Shown here piece by piece: positions 9,392 through 18,404 of a stretch of DNA of 64,000 bases (within the stretch, counting starts at the first letter, position 1; every line of letters begins with the position of its first letter). The translations under genes and the position numbers were made by a program. Source of the stretch: Rhizobium sp. ACO-34A (GTDB taxonomy: Bacteria; Pseudomonadota; Alphaproteobacteria; Rhizobiales; Rhizobiaceae); NCBI GenBank assembly GCA_002600635.1, contig CP021373.1, positions 310,001-374,000 on the forward strand, given 5' to 3'. Under the pieces are notes generated by a model. It was not told the origin of the DNA. It saw only the letters and a list, made by a program, of their open reading frames with translations, and searched no databases.

Positions 9392-10918
9392 ATGACGTCA
9401 TTGCAGCAGCCCCTGGCCTTGCGGCTCCGCTCGATCAGCAAGTCCTACGGGCCGACACGCGCGCTGAGTTCCGTCGATATCGACGTACGTCCCGGCGAAA
9501 TCGTTGCGCTGATGGGCGCCAACGGTGCGGGCAAGTCGACGCTCATCAAGATCCTCTGCGGCATTCACCGGGCGGATACCGGCACGATCGAAATCGAAGG
9601 ACGGCAGGTCGATATCGCATCTCCGGCGCAGGCGCGGGAACACGGAATCGTCGCGGTTCATCAGTCGATCGCGGATGTTGGCGTTCCCACACTCAGTGTC
9701 GCGGACAACCTGCTTCTCGACCTGTTCTGCACGGGTGCGGGTCCCTTGATCGCTGCTCCCGGGGATGTGCGCAGGCGTGCGCGGGAACGGGCGGAGCGCA
9801 TAGGCCTCGACATCGATCTCGACGCCCGGCTTGCCGATGTCTCACTTGCCGATCAGCAGCTGATCGCCATCGCCCGCGCGGTCAGCCATCGTCCGACGGT
9901 GATGCTTTTCGACGAGCCGACTGCCAGCCTTTCTGCGATCGAGGCCGAAAAACTCTTCCGCGTTATCGAGGGACTGCGGGAAGAAGGTGTCGCGATCATC
10001 TACGTCTCCCACAAGACGGCCGATATTCGCAGGCTTGCCGATCGCGTCGTGGTGCTGCGGGATGGCCGCATTTCGGCAAGTTTCGAACGCCCCATAGAAA
10101 TGCGAGCCGCAATTCGCGCCATGATCGGCCACGATCTGCCGACAGCACGACGCAGAGCGACAGAACACGCCCCATCCATCTTCAGCATCAGGAAGGCTCG
10201 CCTTGAAAAGCGCGATGCGACCTTCGATCTGGACGTGGGAGCCGGTGAAATTATCGCGATCACAGGTCCGCTCGGATCAGGAAAAAGCTCTCTCGCCGGA
10301 GCGATTTTCGGACTTTGGCCCCTTGCCGAAGGGGAAATGTCGCTGGAAGACGAACCCTGGCGTCCGTCCGGCCCCGCTCAATCGATCGCCTCCGGTGTGT
10401 TCTATGCCGGCGAGGATCGGTGGCGAACATCGTTCTTCCCGTCTTCAGTGCCTTTCGCATCGGTCGCGGGCACCATCAGCTTTCCGTTTCTGCGTCGTTG
10501 GCGACCCAGTGGCCTGCTGCCCATAGGGCAGGAAAACAGGGTCGCGGACAATGCCATCTCGGTCTTCGGCATCAAGGCGCATTCGCGCGACGTGCCGCTC
10601 ACAGCCTTGTCGGGTGGCAACCAGCAGAAAGTGGTTCTCGCACGCTGGCAGGCCGAACCGGCGAGGCTCCTGTTGCTTGATGAGCCCTTTCAGGGCGTCG
10701 ATGTGGGCGCGCGCGACGACATCATTCGCGCGATCAGGGCAAGCAGTGGCGGACGCGCGACCATCGTCTTCGTGAGCGACTACGAGGAGGCTCTCGAGGT
10801 CGGCGACCGAATTCTGACGATCGAAAACGGCGCGATAGAGACGGCGGCCGAAGCGACCGCGGAAGCATCTCTCACCACCCCATCCTTGGCGGCACATTCG
10901 CAGCTGGAGCCAATCTGA
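9392..10918 (+). CDS. Sugar ABC transporter ATP-binding protein, tandem domains (RbsA/MglA type)
   Basis: The 508-residue protein has two ATPase domains. The first has Walker A GANGAGKST and Walker B VMLFDEPTA but a weakened signature (VSLADQQLIAIARAV). The second has Walker A GPLGSGKSS, a canonical signature LSGGNQQKVVLARW and LLLLDEPFQGVD. This is the CUT2 (ribose, xylose, galactose, autoinducer-2) layout. The stop codon abuts the permease start, so the genes are translationally coupled. No regulator or catabolic enzyme accompanies the cluster, so the sugar cannot be predicted. Confidence 0.93.
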   Translation: MTSLQQPLALRLRSISKSYGPTRALSSVDIDVRPGEIVALMGANGAGKSTLIKILCGIHRADTGTIEIEGRQVDIASPAQAREHGIVAVHQSIADVGVPTLSVADNLLLDLFCTGAGPLIAAPGDVRRRARERAERIGLDIDLDARLADVSLADQQLIAIARAVSHRPTVMLFDEPTASLSAIEAEKLFRVIEGLREEGVAIIYVSHKTADIRRLADRVVVLRDGRISASFERPIEMRAAIRAMIGHDLPTARRRATEHAPSIFSIRKARLEKRDATFDLDVGAGEIIAITGPLGSGKSSLAGAIFGLWPLAEGEMSLEDEPWRPSGPAQSIASGVFYAGEDRWRTSFFPSSVPFASVAGTISFPFLRRWRPSGLLPIGQENRVADNAISVFGIKAHSRDVPLTALSGGNQQKVVLARWQAEPARLLLLDEPFQGVDVGARDDIIRAIRASSGGRATIVFVSDYEEALEVGDRILTIENGAIETAAEATAEASLTTPSLAAHSQLEPI

Positions 10919-11948
10919 ATGTCGATTAGCGCATCTTCCTCCCCCGACCGCGTCAGGTCCACACCCAGCTGGTCATGGCGGGTCATTCTCGTGAAGGCAG
11001 GCATCTTCATCCTGCTGGCGGCCATGATGGTCGTCTTTCAGTTGAACGAGCCGGCTTTCCTTCGGGTTGCGAATATCTTCAGCATCCTGCAGGCCGTTGC
11101 GATCGTCGCACTGCTGGGCATCGGCGTGACCGTCAGTTGCGCCATCGGCGGATTCGATCTCTCCGTCGGCGCGCTCGCAGCCTTCAGCCAGATGGTGTCG
11201 GCCTATATCCTTATCGTGCTCAATGGCTCCGCCTTCGAGGCCATCGCCGGCACGCTGCTGCTCGGGGTGCTGGTTGGTCTCTTCAATGGCCTCTTGATCG
11301 TTATCCTCCGTATTCCGGATCTTCTTGCGACATTGGGAACACTGTTCCTGCTGGCCGGTGCCCAGCTCATTCCAACGGGGGCCGTTCCGTTGCTCCGGGC
11401 ATGGCCCTGCTCGACGGAAGTGCTGCGACCGGGGCATTCACCGAATTCTTTCTGGCGCTTGGCCGATATCGGGTCGGTGGCGTGGTGCCGATTCCGGTGA
11501 TCGTGCTTGCGGTTGTCGCGCTCGTCTTCTGGTTCCTGATGGAGAGAACCCGCTGGGGGCGCGTCTTCTATGCGGTCGGCGGTTCGCAGACGGCAGCCCA
11601 TCTCGCGGGAGCACCAACCAGGACCTATCGCTTCTCGGCTTATGTGATCTCATCCGTGCTCGCCGCACTCGGGGGATTCTGCTCGCCGCCCGTATCGGAC
11701 GCGGTGATGTCAGCGCCGGGAATTCCCTCATGCTCGATGCCGTCGCGGCCAGTCTGATCGGTTACGCCGTGCTCGGCGCCAACAGGCCGAACGTCTTCGG
11801 CACGGTGGTGGGCGCGGTCTTCGTCGGCGTCCTCCTCAACGGCCTGACCATGCTCAATGCCCCCTATTACATCCAGGACTTCGTGAAAGGCGTCGTCCTG
11901 ATCGGTGCGCTGGCACTGACCTTCGGCCTGTCACAACGGCGAAACTGA
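10919..11948 (+). pseudogene. Sugar ABC transporter permease (RbsC type) with two frameshifts
   Basis: The reading frame of a CUT2 permease is split over three frames. Frame one gives the N-terminal helices to LLAGAQLIPTG, a second frame continues at RSVAPGMALLDG, and a third continues at ILLAARIGRGDVSAG to the stop. Restoring one G in the five-G run at 11377-11381 and one in the run at 11671-11675 rebuilds a continuous 343-residue permease with the usual glycine-rich loop and normal length. Both flanking partners (ATPase and binding protein) are intact. Either the gene is a recent pseudogene or both shifts are homopolymer sequencing errors; the identical nature of the lesions favours error. 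Confidence 0.85.
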
Positions 11949-12016
11949 GCCATCCGCAGCAAATCGCATGTCTTCAACCCTTTGCCCCGAGCGGGTAATT
12001 CAATCGGAGAACCATC

Positions 12017-13081
12017 ATGAAACGTCGCACTCTTCTCGGCCTTGCAACCGGCGCCCTGTTGGCGGCATCGAGCATCACGGGCGGCATCGCCAACGCGCAA
12101 GGTATCGCCGGCGCGCCGGCCCCCTTCGACAAGGGGGGCGTCAAGGTGGCGCTCATCGTCTATCTCTCGGGCGGCGACTACTACCAGAACTATGAGGCGG
12201 GCGTGAAGCGCCAGGCGGACAAGCTCGGCATCGAACTCCGGTCGTTCCAGGGTCGCCAGAAGCCCGATGAACAGCGCGAGCAGATCCGGCAGGCCATCAA
12301 TCTCGGCGTCAGCGGCATCATTATTGCGGGTGGCAAGGGTGAAGCCGTCTCGGATGTCGTTCAGGAGGCGCTGGACGCAGGCATCAAGATCGCCGTTCAG
12401 AACATCACGTTGCCGCAGAAAGAGATCATCGTCATCGACCAGGATGAAAGCAAGCAGCTCAATCTCGTTCTGGAGCAGGCCGTCAAGGATAACGGTGACA
12501 ACTTCAAGGCCGGCTATATCTATGTCGAAGGCTTCCCGGCTCTCGACAAGCGTGATGTCGCCTGGCAGGCGTTCAAGAAGAGCCACCCGAACGTCAAGCA
12601 GCTCGCCCAGTGGGGTGCCGTCGACGATACGCCGGCGCAGACGGTGGCGAACCAGACCGCCGCAGTCTTCCGCGCCAACCCCGATATCAATGTGGTGCTG
12701 GCGCCGTGGGACGAGTTTGCCCGTGGCGCAAAGATCGCGGTGGACGAAGCGGGTCTGAACGATCAGGTAAAGGTATACAGCGTCGACGTATCGACTTCCG
12801 ATATTCAGGCGATCCGTGAGCCGAACAGCCCGTGGGTCGCGACCTCCGCCATCAGCGCGGCCGGCACCGGCGCAGCTGCACTGCGCGCGATCGCCTTGTC
12901 GCTCACCGGAGAACTCAAGGACACCAACATTCTGCTGCCTCCGACGCTTATCACGCGCCAGTTCCTTCTCGATAACGACGTGAAGACCGAGGAAGAATTG
13001 AACGCCAAACTGCCGGAATTCGCGCTGGAACATGCGGTAACGGCCGATTGGATCACCAAGGCAGCTGCCCCGTCGAATTGA
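12017..13081 (+). CDS. Sugar ABC transporter substrate-binding protein
   Basis: Periplasmic binding protein of 354 residues, type I fold (Peripla_BP_4 family). The signal peptide begins MKRRTLLG and has a twin-arginine-like start, with likely cleavage after ANAQ. The mature part opens with KVALIVYLSGGDYYQNY and shows the lobes and hinge pattern of ribose-type binding proteins (GVSGIIIAGG; INVVLAPWDEFARGA). GGAGA precedes the ATG at 12017. It is the third gene of the cluster with the tandem ATPase and the frameshifted permease; the 68-base gap upstream may hold its own promoter. Confidence 0.92.
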   Translation: MKRRTLLGLATGALLAASSITGGIANAQGIAGAPAPFDKGGVKVALIVYLSGGDYYQNYEAGVKRQADKLGIELRSFQGRQKPDEQREQIRQAINLGVSGIIIAGGKGEAVSDVVQEALDAGIKIAVQNITLPQKEIIVIDQDESKQLNLVLEQAVKDNGDNFKAGYIYVEGFPALDKRDVAWQAFKKSHPNVKQLAQWGAVDDTPAQTVANQTAAVFRANPDINVVLAPWDEFARGAKIAVDEAGLNDQVKVYSVDVSTSDIQAIREPNSPWVATSAISAAGTGAAALRAIALSLTGELKDTNILLPPTLITRQFLLDNDVKTEEELNAKLPEFALEHAVTADWITKAAAPSN

Positions 13082-13093
13082 TTTATGCTCCAC

Positions 13094-13129
13094 GCAATCC
13101 GTCTTCGGAACAACCCGGAGGCGGATTGC
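13094..13129 (+). terminator. Candidate hairpin after the sugar-binding protein gene
   Basis: An 8-base inverted repeat, GCAATCCG (13094-13101) and CGGATTGC (13122-13129), starts 13 bases after the stop of the binding protein gene, in the convergent gap with the HxlR gene. There is no T-run, so it may be a stabilising 3' hairpin rather than an intrinsic terminator. Confidence 0.4.
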
Positions 13130-13210
13130 GGACCGACTGGCATCGTCGGTAGCGTCTCAAGGGTCAGGGCTTGGCGAAGCCAATCTCCTTGGCGCGACGC
13201 ATGCCGCCGG

Positions 13211-13624
13211 TCACTGTTGGGATTCGTCGTAGGCGCGACGATGTTCCTCAATGTCGGGCAGGTTGTCCCGTACCCAATGGTTGAAGCTTTCGAGAGCATG
13301 CAAGACGCCGACGCCCATTTCGGTCAATTCATATTCGACACGCGGCGGCACCTCGGGAAAATAATGCCGCCTGATCAGACCATCACGCTCCAGGTTGCGC
13401 AGCGTCAGCGTCAGCATTCTCTGGGTGATGCCGTCGATTTCCTTCTTGAGCGCCGAAAAGCGCAGCCGCCGCGCATCTGCAAGAGAGAGGCGCCACAGAA
13501 CATACACAGTCCATTTGTCGCCGAGCCGTGTGCAAATCCCGTTTGACGGGATTGGCTGGAACCGTGGTTTGTCCTCTGATCCTTGATCAGAACCGAGGTG
13601 GGCGCGATTGTCCAAGGGTATCAT
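13211..13624 (-). CDS. HxlR family transcriptional regulator
   Basis: A 137-residue winged-helix protein with the HxlR signature: an early Cys (GICTRLGDKWTVYVLWRL), the recognition region QRMLTLTLRNLERDGLI, and the wing RVEYELTEMG. The ATG at 13624 gives normal family length; the open frame runs further upstream to a TTG but adds unrelated residues. It is divergent from the NmrA-type gene at 13714, with an 89-base AT-rich shared promoter region, which is the usual arrangement of an HxlR repressor and the redox or quinone-stress gene it controls. Confidence 0.9.
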   Translation of the reverse strand: MIPLDNRAHLGSDQGSEDKPRFQPIPSNGICTRLGDKWTVYVLWRLSLADARRLRFSALKKEIDGITQRMLTLTLRNLERDGLIRRHYFPEVPPRVEYELTEMGVGVLHALESFNHWVRDNLPDIEEHRRAYDESQQ

Positions 13625-13713
13625 CCTTGTGCCTGACGCTGAGAAATGTGCCGTCTTCCGACCGCTTGCTATTGGTATATATGGATGTTCCTTGTTCAAC
13701 ACGGGGAATCTCA

Positions 13714-14625
13714 ATGACCACTGACAAAAAACCGATTGTGGTTTTCGGTGCCACCGGCCGGCAGGGCGGATCGGTCACCAGAGCCTTGCTGAAAGCGGAT
13801 CGAAGCGTCCGAGCCCTTGTTCGGCATTCCGGGGACGGAGCCTCGAGCACCTTGCGGGACGCGGGCGTCGAACTGTTTCCGGGATCGTTCGAGAACGCGG
13901 ATGCCATCCGCGCGGCGATGAAAGACGCTTATGGCGTTTTCAGCGTATTACCGGCGAACCTGTCGGCCGAAGAAGAGGAACGCTATGGAATCTCCATTGC
14001 CGACCTGGCCGCCGAAAGCGGTGTCGCGCATCTCGTCTACTCCTCGGGTGCCAGCGTAGGGGAAAGCCTGACGGGCGTGGCGCGTTTCGACGCCAAGCCC
14101 CGCATCGAGGCACACATCCGCAAATTGCCCATCACCGCGACCATCGTCAGGCCAACGATCTTCATGGAAATGCTTGTGAGGCCCGGATTCGGCTTGGACA
14201 AGGGCCAACTGTTTTCACTTATCATGCCGGATCACTCGATACAGCTCACTGCCGTGGATGATATCGGGAAGTTCGTTGCGGCGATATTTGCCGACAGGCT
14301 CCGTTTCGGAGGAGTGACTTTGAAAATTGCCAGCGACAGGGTTACCGGTCATGAACTAGCAGCCATGCTGACCGAAGCCGCCGGCCGCCCGATCACCTAT
14401 TCTCGCCTGCCGGACGAGGTTCTCGCGGCCAATGCGGACCTGGCCCATATGGCCACGAGCCTGGAACATGGCCCGCTGGCAGAACGTGTCGATCTGGATC
14501 TCATGCGCAAGATCAATCCCGAAATCCTCACTTTTCGGGATTGGCTTGCGGGGCCTGGACGCAGGGCATTCGATGTCGCCCTGGGACCAGGTCTGAATAG
14601 TGAGAGATCGCCGATCGGGGGGTGA
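13714..14625 (+). CDS. NmrA/HSCARG-type NAD(P)-binding protein
   Basis: The protein has 303 residues with the Rossmann motif VFGATGRQGG at the N-terminus. It then shows an atypical-SDR pattern (LVYSSGASVGESLTG, IVRPTIFMEMLV) without a full YxxxK, matching the NmrA-like redox sensors and quinone-reductase relatives. GGGGA lies ahead of the ATG at 13714. It is divergent from the HxlR regulator and probably its target. A precise substrate cannot be assigned. Confidence 0.88.
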   Translation: MTTDKKPIVVFGATGRQGGSVTRALLKADRSVRALVRHSGDGASSTLRDAGVELFPGSFENADAIRAAMKDAYGVFSVLPANLSAEEEERYGISIADLAAESGVAHLVYSSGASVGESLTGVARFDAKPRIEAHIRKLPITATIVRPTIFMEMLVRPGFGLDKGQLFSLIMPDHSIQLTAVDDIGKFVAAIFADRLRFGGVTLKIASDRVTGHELAAMLTEAAGRPITYSRLPDEVLAANADLAHMATSLEHGPLAERVDLDLMRKINPEILTFRDWLAGPGRRAFDVALGPGLNSERSPIGG

Positions 14626-14662
14626 GCCTGTCTCCCCGTCCTGCCACGGATCTGCAACGGAT

Positions 14663-16375
14663 TCACGACGCGGTCCTGAACCCGTCCGCGATCTTCTCTG
14701 CCATCATGATGGTCGGAAGATTGGTATTGGCGCAGGGGATCGTCGGCATGATCGAGGCGTCGCAGACATAAAGACCATCGAGGCCCCGTACCTTGCCGGA
14801 ACCATCGGTGACGGCCATGCGGTCGCCGCTTGCTCCCATGCGGCAGGTGCCTGACGGATGCCAGACGCCACCGACGACTTCGGAGATATAAGCCTCAAGC
14901 TCGGCGCGGTTGCCGGCAAGCCGCCTGGGGTCGTCATAGTTGGCCAGCATGAAGGGGAAAGCCTTTTCGCGCAGGCTGCCGATGGCATCGAGGCCGAGCG
15001 CACCGACTGCGGTGACGACCGCGCCGAGTTTCGACGGCTTGGAGAACAGTTTGCCGATCTCCGACATGCCGCCGGCATAAATGCCCGATACCACCGAACC
15101 GAGGCTCGGATCGGAGGTGAGGCGCACCGCCCGCTCGAAGGCATCCGCCAGACGTACGAGGTCGCGGCGATCGGAAAGCATCCGGAAATCGATGCGGGGC
15201 GAGGCCTGTGGTGCCGTGGGATCGAGCAGCAACTGCCCGCGCGAATAGGATTTGTTGACCCAGAAGAACACCGAGCCGAGCTGCCGTCCTACCGAATGCC
15301 AGGCGGCGCGGGTGACGAAATTCATGTGCATGTCGCCTTCCGGGCAACCGGCAAGGCCGGACGAAAACCGGTATCCGATGGGAATATGGTAGTCCGGCAC
15401 GCCCTTCTGACGGGCGGCGGGCTTCAGGAACGGCACCAGGCCGGCCGAGGGATGCTCCATCAGGTTCTGGCCGACACCGGGCAGATCACGCAGCACCTCG
15501 ATGCCGCAGTCCACGAGGTGTGTCGCCGGGCCGATGCCGGAGCGCATGAGCATGGCGGGCGATGCAAGCGCACCGGCGGAAAGCACCACGCGGCCAGCGC
15601 GAAGCTCTTCATCGATGCCGGCCCGTTCCGCACGGACCCCTACCGCCTTGTTGGCTTCGAAAAGCAGGCGCGAAACGGTGGTTTCCGTTCGGATTTCGAG
15701 GTTCGGCCGGCGGCGCACTTCGGGCGTCAGATAGGCCCAGGCGGTACTGACGCGGCGAGCCTGTTCGTCCATGTTGACGGCCATCTCGAAGATGCCCTCC
15801 TGCCAGACACCATTCTGGTCGGGCAGGAAAGGAATACCCTTCTTTTCGCAGATCGCCAGCATGGCGCGGGTAAACGGGGTCCAGAGCACGTCGCCGCGGC
15901 GGCGGATGGGGAACGGTCCGGTCCGGCCGTGCAATTCGTTGTCGAAATCGAGATCCCGTTCGAGTTTCTTGAAGAAGGGAAGGCAGGTCTCCCACGACCA
16001 GCCTTCGGCGCCCAATTCGCCCCACTCGTCGTAATCGCCGGGCGCGCCGCGATTGGCGCCGATGCCGTTGATGGCGGAGCCGCCGCCAAGAACGCGGGCC
16101 TGTTCGTAGCGTGAGGCCTTTGCCTCGGGACGGTTGGAGCCGGTATAGGGATAGGAAGCCTTGAGGTTCCAGGTATAGCGTGGGTTGGAATAGGCGACCC
16201 CCGGATAGGGATTGGCAAGATCGGGAAAGTCCTCCGGACGGGCGGCATCCATGCCTGCCTCAAGCAGGATGACGCGAATGTCCGGGTTCTCGGTGAGCCG
16301 GGATGCAAGCACGCAGCCTGCGGAGCCCCCTCCGACTATGATATAGTCCGCACGAATGGTATCCGCATTGCTCAT
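14663..16375 (-). CDS. GMC family FAD-dependent oxidoreductase (choline dehydrogenase-like)
   Basis: A 570-residue flavoprotein. The FAD dinucleotide motif GGGSAG is at 15-20, followed by the GMC signature region (ARVLGGGSAINGIGANRG) and the C-terminal HPSGTCRMG motif with the active-site His506 and an Asn near residue 550. Family members oxidise primary alcohols such as choline, glucose or polyethylene glycol. Start at 16375 because the flavin motif begins there as in homologues; upstream in-frame residues are low complexity. It is the last gene of the operon running from 26133 and probably makes the aldehyde used by the aldehyde dehydrogenase at 16878-18404. Confidence 0.93.
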   Translation of the reverse strand: MSNADTIRADYIIVGGGSAGCVLASRLTENPDIRVILLEAGMDAARPEDFPDLANPYPGVAYSNPRYTWNLKASYPYTGSNRPEAKASRYEQARVLGGGSAINGIGANRGAPGDYDEWGELGAEGWSWETCLPFFKKLERDLDFDNELHGRTGPFPIRRRGDVLWTPFTRAMLAICEKKGIPFLPDQNGVWQEGIFEMAVNMDEQARRVSTAWAYLTPEVRRRPNLEIRTETTVSRLLFEANKAVGVRAERAGIDEELRAGRVVLSAGALASPAMLMRSGIGPATHLVDCGIEVLRDLPGVGQNLMEHPSAGLVPFLKPAARQKGVPDYHIPIGYRFSSGLAGCPEGDMHMNFVTRAAWHSVGRQLGSVFFWVNKSYSRGQLLLDPTAPQASPRIDFRMLSDRRDLVRLADAFERAVRLTSDPSLGSVVSGIYAGGMSEIGKLFSKPSKLGAVVTAVGALGLDAIGSLREKAFPFMLANYDDPRRLAGNRAELEAYISEVVGGVWHPSGTCRMGASGDRMAVTDGSGKVRGLDGLYVCDASIMPTIPCANTNLPTIMMAEKIADGFRTAS

Positions 16376-16421
16376 GGCATTCCTCGAAGAGCCGATTGTC
16401 TGGGAAAGAGAGAGGCGCCGG

Positions 16422-16808
16422 TCAGGGCGCCTTGTAGGCGATGCAGTCGACTTCGACCTTGCAATCGACGACCATGCGGGATTCGACACAGCAGCGGGCG
16501 GGCGGGTTGTCGCCGAAATACTGCTCGAATACGCCGTTGAAGCTCCAGAAATCGCGGGCGTCATCCAGCCAGACGCCGACCCGCACGATCTCGGAAGGCT
16601 GGTAGCCCGCATCCCTGACGATGGTCAGCATGTTCTCGATGGCGATCCTCGCCTGTTCGACGATACCACTGCCGACGATTTCGCCGTCGCGCATCGGGGT
16701 CTGGCCGGAGACGTGAAGCCAGCCACCGGCTTCCACCGCCTTGGCAAAGGGCAGTTTACGACCGCCGGAGCCGCGTCCCTCGCCCAGTCCGTGTCTGATC
16801 ATGGTCAT
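16422..16808 (-). CDS. RidA family protein
   Basis: A 128-residue RidA/YjgF/UK114 protein. The catalytic arginine that holds the substrate carboxylate in enamine/imine deaminases is present as R105 in PPARCCVES, and the ends of the sheet (GGWLHVSGQTP, VEVDCIAY) match. RidA proteins hydrolyse reactive enamines released by PLP-dependent dehydratases. This operon encodes such a dehydratase (24114-25052), which makes a functional link likely. It lies between the GMC and aldehyde dehydrogenase genes on the same strand. Confidence 0.92.
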   Translation of the reverse strand: MTMIRHGLGEGRGSGGRKLPFAKAVEAGGWLHVSGQTPMRDGEIVGSGIVEQARIAIENMLTIVRDAGYQPSEIVRVGVWLDDARDFWSFNGVFEQYFGDNPPARCCVESRMVVDCKVEVDCIAYKAP

Positions 16809-16877
16809 TTGTTTTCCTTTCGATGCAATGCCTGCGTACCCGGGATATGGCCTGACGCCTGATCCGAAGACGAATGT

Positions 16878-18404
16878 TCAGCGGGTGATGTCGATCGTCA
16901 TGGTTTTCAGATCGCACATCTCCATCAGGGTGTGACGTCCGCCGGTGCGGCCAAGTCCGCTATTGGTGCCGGCAGCGCCGCCGGCCGGAATATGCGGCTC
17001 CCAGTAGCAGCTCTTCTCGTTAACGTTGACGATGCCGCAACGCAGGTTCTCGGTGTAGAAAAAGGCGCGCTTGATCGAGTTGGTGAACACTGCGGCGTTG
17101 AGACCGTAGGGGCTGGATGCCGCGAGTTCGAGCGCCTCTTCGTCGGTCTCGAAGGTCAGGACCGGAGCGACGGGACCGAAGCTCTCCTCCCTGTTCAGAA
17201 GGCTTTCGCGGGTGAGGCCGGTCACGACCGTCGGCTCGAAATAGAGGTTGGTCGGCATGCCCTCGGCAATCTTGCCCCCCTTGACCACCTCGGCCTTGCG
17301 CGCGAAGGCGTCGTTCATGTGCTCCAGCATCTTGTCGAGCGCGGAGGCATTGTTGACCGGTCCCATGGTCGTTGCCGGATCGAAGGGATCACCCATGCGT
17401 ACCTTCTCGGAAGCCTTGATGAGGCCCTCGACAAAGCGGTCGTGGATCGACTTGTGCACGAGGATGCGTTCCGTCGCGGTGCAGATCTGGCCGGCATTGG
17501 CAAAGCAGCCGGCGCCGACGAGTGCTGCGGCCAGATCGATGTCGGCATCCGGCAGCACGATCGTCGGGCCATTGCCGCCCATCTCCAGAAGAAGCGGCTT
17601 GCCGGCGCCGCGGCGGGCGATGATGCCGCCGGTCAGCGACGATCCGGTAAAGCCGATTGCATGGGTGCCCGGATGGACGACGGCCTCGTCACCCACTTCG
17701 GCGCCGTCGCCGAGAACGAGGTTGATGATACCATCGGGCAGGCCCGCATCGATCATGCATTCCATGAGCGCCACCGCGATCAGCGAGGTGGTCGGTGCCG
17801 GAACCCAGACAACCGTGTTTCCGGTGGCGATCGCCGGGCCGAGATAATAAAGGCAAGGCAGGCCGAGCGGGAAATTCCACGGGGTGATGATGGCAAGAAC
17901 GCCCTTCGGCTGCAGGAAGGAAAAGGCGCGCTTGTTGGCGTCGGCAACCGGGAAGGCGGCGGTTTCCAGCCACTTCATCTGCTCGGCTGCATTGCGGAAA
18001 CCGAGCGAAGCCGAACCGACCTCTGCCTTGGCTTCGCTATGGAAGGGCTTGCCCTGTTCCAGGCAGAGAAGACGGGCCAGTTCGTCGGTGCGACGATCGA
18101 TTTCGTCGGCGATCTTCATGCACAATGCCGCGCGCTGGAAGACACCCATCCTGGCAATCAGCGGACGTGCCGCCTCCGCCGCTTCGACGGCGCGGCCCAC
18201 ATCGGCGCGAGTGGACAGGGCGAGATAGCCGAGTTCCTCCCCGGTTGCCGGGCTGTCGATCTTCAGGAACCGGCCGGAACTGCCCGGCACCCATTGCGAA
18301 CCGATGCGGTTGGTGCCGACAGGCAGGCCTGTGGTCGTCTCATCGACGATCGGCATGCCGCGCAGATTGGGACCATCGATGGAGGACTTGAAGTGGACCG
18401 TCAT
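16878..18404 (-). CDS. NAD(P)-dependent aldehyde dehydrogenase
   Basis: A full-length ALDH of 508 residues. The general-base glutamate lies in LLLEMGGNGP and the nucleophilic Cys in NAGQICTATER. The NAD-binding ITPWNFPLGLP and the C-terminal EESFGPVAPVL motif are intact. It most resembles succinate-semialdehyde/glycolaldehyde-type dehydrogenases, but class cannot be fixed by eye. It overlaps the creatininase-type gene by four bases (ATGA), so the two are translationally coupled. The likely role is oxidation of the aldehyde produced by the GMC enzyme. Confidence 0.94.
   Translation of the reverse strand: MTVHFKSSIDGPNLRGMPIVDETTTGLPVGTNRIGSQWVPGSSGRFLKIDSPATGEELGYLALSTRADVGRAVEAAEAARPLIARMGVFQRAALCMKIADEIDRRTDELARLLCLEQGKPFHSEAKAEVGSASLGFRNAAEQMKWLETAAFPVADANKRAFSFLQPKGVLAIITPWNFPLGLPCLYYLGPAIATGNTVVWVPAPTTSLIAVALMECMIDAGLPDGIINLVLGDGAEVGDEAVVHPGTHAIGFTGSSLTGGIIARRGAGKPLLLEMGGNGPTIVLPDADIDLAAALVGAGCFANAGQICTATERILVHKSIHDRFVEGLIKASEKVRMGDPFDPATTMGPVNNASALDKMLEHMNDAFARKAEVVKGGKIAEGMPTNLYFEPTVVTGLTRESLLNREESFGPVAPVLTFETDEEALELAASSPYGLNAAVFTNSIKRAFFYTENLRCGIVNVNEKSCYWEPHIPAGGAAGTNSGLGRTGGRHTLMEMCDLKTMTIDITR

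Noticed and set aside
8982..9395. Open frame of 137 codons in the intergenic region
   Set aside because: No ribosome site, no family, overlaps the start of the ATPase gene and does not resemble coding sequence of the neighbours.
13625..13713. AT-rich GGTATATATGG in the HxlR/NmrA gap as a palindromic operator
   Set aside because: The sequence is not symmetrical, so no operator is called; it is only consistent with a promoter.
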